A stretch of DNA of 6,738 nt. It comes from an uncultured Eubacteriales bacterium. GTDB taxonomy: Bacteria > Bacillota > Clostridia > Oscillospirales > Oscillospiraceae. The DNA lies in the NCBI GenBank assembly GCA_900320765.1, contig ONTN01000077.1, forward strand, positions 1 to 6,738. The letters are read 5' to 3'. Below are positions 5,584 to 6,738 of the stretch, one piece after another; the stretch's first letter is position 1, and each line of letters starts with the position of its first letter. The notes beneath the pieces are model-generated. The model made no database searches, was not told the DNA's origin, and saw only the letters and a program-made list of their open reading frames with translations. Made by a program: the position numbers and the translations under genes.

Positions 5584-6243
5584 ATGGATGAAATAAAAAC
5601 TTCACCGCCGGAGGAAACCATCAAGCCGGACGCCGGGGCAGAGCCTGAAGGGGAACAGACTCCGCCTCCTGAAGAGAAGCCTGAGGAAACGGCTGAAAAT
5701 AAGCCTGAGGATATTTCCCCGAAAAAGCCTAAAAAGAAGAAAAAAACCAAAAAGCAGAAGCTTATCGAGTCGCTTGTGCGATTTATTATAAAGCTTGCAG
5801 CCCTTGCTCTTACTGCCTATCTCCTCCTCACCTTCGTGATCGGGGTGTTCGTCAACCACTCGAACGATATGTATCCGTCGGTAAGGGACGGCGACCTCGT
5901 CATCACCCTTCGGGTGAAGAATAGCGTCTACGGCGACGTCGTCGCCTACACGGTGAACGGGGAGCGGCACTTCGGCAGAGTGGTCGCCATGGCGGGCGAC
6001 GAGGTCTACATAGACGAGAACGGGAGATTTACCGTAAACGGATACTCACAGATCGAGACGATATATTACGATACGAGACCTGCTGAGGGCGGGATCACGT
6101 TCCCCTACACGGTGCGGGAGGGCGAGCTATTCGTGCTCAACGATTTAAGAGATAACGTGACCGATTCACGCACCTTCGGGGCAATACCCGAAAAGAACGT
6201 TGAAGGAAGCATTGTCCTCTCGCTGAGGCGCAGAGGATTTTAA
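5584..6243 (+). CDS. SipA-like, catalytically inactive signal peptidase I homologue (pilus assembly)
   Basis: This 219-residue membrane protein has a signal peptidase I (S26) fold. Residues 1-45 are acidic and Pro/Glu-rich, 46-60 are a Lys cluster, and about 63-90 form one transmembrane helix, placing the rest outside the membrane. S26 boxes are recognisable: NDMYPSVRDGDLV (94-106), YGDVVAYTV and HFGRVVAMAGDEV (116-141), and RDNVTDSRTFGAIP (189-202). The catalytic Ser of the S-M-x-P motif is Asp95 and the catalytic Lys of the K-R-V motif is Gly131. The same Ser-to-Asp and Lys-to-Gly replacements are reported for Streptococcus pyogenes SipA, a non-peptidase protein needed for pilus polymerisation. 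I therefore infer a pilus-assembly chaperone rather than a protease; automated annotation would call it signal peptidase I. Ser93 lies two residues before the usual nucleophile and is probably not a replacement. The ATG has AGGTGG 6 nt upstream. It lies between the unknown gene (12 bp) and the pilin (19 bp) in one operon. Confidence 0.88.
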   Translation: MDEIKTSPPEETIKPDAGAEPEGEQTPPPEEKPEETAENKPEDISPKKPKKKKKTKKQKLIESLVRFIIKLAALALTAYLLLTFVIGVFVNHSNDMYPSVRDGDLVITLRVKNSVYGDVVAYTVNGERHFGRVVAMAGDEVYIDENGRFTVNGYSQIETIYYDTRPAEGGITFPYTVREGELFVLNDLRDNVTDSRTFGAIPEKNVEGSIVLSLRRRGF

Positions 6244-6262
6244 AAAGAAAGGTGTGCAAAAA

Positions 6263-6738
6263 ATGAAAAAGACTTATAAGCTTTTCGCAATTACCCTCGC
6301 GCTTGTTATGCTCATCGCGCTCGTCGCGATACCCGCATCCGCATTTACCTATGACGCCGTTGCCGGCGGCACGACCACGTTTACGACTACGCTCGATAAT
6401 AACGGCGCTCCTGTTCCCGCATGGACGGTAACTTACGCCATCGGATCCGGCAGCGGCACTGTTACCGACGGAAGCGACCCGGCAAAAACCTTCGACGTGA
6501 TACCCGGCCCCAATCCTGGAAAAGTAAAACTCAAGATAGGCGAGGCTGACGCTACGGAACAATCTATTGATGTCACCTATGCTGCCGGCGACGCGGCCAC
6601 CAAGACCGTTACCGTCGACTTCAGCACAATAAGCTTCACCGAGCCCGGCGTTTACCGCTACACCGTAACCCAGTCGGCGACCGCGCTTGCCGGAATGACG
6701 CTCGACGCAGATACCGAGAGAAATATCGACGTTTGGGT
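6263..6738 (+). CDS. Spy0128/FctA-like pilin, 5' part (runs off window)
   Basis: The frame is open from ATG 6263 to the window end, giving 158 full codons; the 3' end is missing. AAAGG (6248-6252) lies 10 nt upstream. Residues 1-27 are a Sec signal peptide (MKKTYK, hydrophobic core, cleavage predicted after IPASA). The exported part is Thr/Val/Gly-rich and beta-prone. It carries the pilin isopeptide-linkage signature 'Val-x-Phe-Ser-x-Ile-x-Phe-Thr-x-Pro-Gly-Val-Tyr-Arg-Tyr-Thr-Val-Thr' (about 118-136), followed by TERNIDVWV, as in the major pilin Spy0128 of S. pyogenes. These subunits are polymerised by sortase and anchored to the wall; the C-terminal sorting signal should lie outside the window. 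In this first domain the usual Glu after 'Tyr-x-Tyr-Thr-Val-Thr' is Gln137, and the N-terminal strand has Thr-Thr-Thr where family members have Thr-Lys-Thr, so the intramolecular Lys-Asn isopeptide bond may be absent here. The preceding SipA-like gene strongly supports a pilus role. Confidence 0.85.
   Translation, partial: MKKTYKLFAITLALVMLIALVAIPASAFTYDAVAGGTTTFTTTLDNNGAPVPAWTVTYAIGSGSGTVTDGSDPAKTFDVIPGPNPGKVKLKIGEADATEQSIDVTYAAGDAATKTVTVDFSTISFTEPGVYRYTVTQSATALAGMTLDADTERNIDVW

Noticed and set aside
5277..5970. Open frames on the - strand across the unknown gene and the SipA-like gene
   Set aside because: Their low-complexity Ser/Gly or Leu/Phe/Arg-rich translations mirror the Pro/Glu/Lys-rich tail on the other strand; they are not genes.

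Overview
The window looks like chromosomal DNA of a gut-type Clostridia bacterium, most likely Oscillospiraceae/Ruminococcaceae (Faecalibacterium-like relatives). I infer this from moderate-to-high GC, strong Shine-Dalgarno sites, sigma-70-type promoters, a QueT gene behind what looks like a preQ1-III-type leader, and a hairpin-rich repeat of a kind common in these genomes. All supported genes are on the + strand.

Layout. (1) 1-1326: the 3' end of a very codon-biased gene for a Cys-, His- and Arg-free, Thr/Val/Lys-rich extracellular protein, probably S-layer or cell-wall type, closed by a strong terminator. (2) 1395-2854: a clear promoter and a PepV-type M20 dipeptidase with all metal and catalytic residues. 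(3) 2856-2989: a 134-bp non-coding element with 8-bp terminal inverted repeats and five internal hairpins (MITE/REP-like). (4) 3013-3709: an extended -10 promoter, a structured leader of about 100 nt (candidate preQ1-III riboswitch), the queuosine-precursor transporter gene queT, and a terminator. (5) 3731-6738: the start of a probable sortase-pilus locus. It holds a SARP-like regulator (winged helix, BTAD and a degenerate GGDEF-like domain) starting at TTG, a promoter with a 7-bp direct repeat, a conserved-looking 143-aa protein of unknown role, a signal-peptidase-fold protein in which both catalytic residues are replaced (Asp for Ser, Gly for Lys, as in streptococcal SipA), and the 5' end of a Spy0128/FctA-like pilin cut by the window edge.

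How the genes fit together. The first three transcription units appear unrelated housekeeping or surface functions. The last four genes form a coherent module. The regulator is transcribed from its own promoter. A short intergenic region then carries a weak -35, an extended -10 and a SARP-like direct repeat, suggesting the regulator (or a paralogue) switches on the unknown protein, the SipA-like chaperone and the pilin. The most novel part is this module: a SARP/BTAD regulator fused to a dead GGDEF-like domain, its candidate operator, and an uncharacterised cytoplasmic protein built into a pilus operon. Sortase and further pilins would be expected just downstream but are outside the window.

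Three genes have longer in-frame upstream extensions that run into their own promoter or leader. I placed their starts at 1451 (ATG), 3149 (GTG) and 3842 (TTG), where good ribosome binding sites exist.
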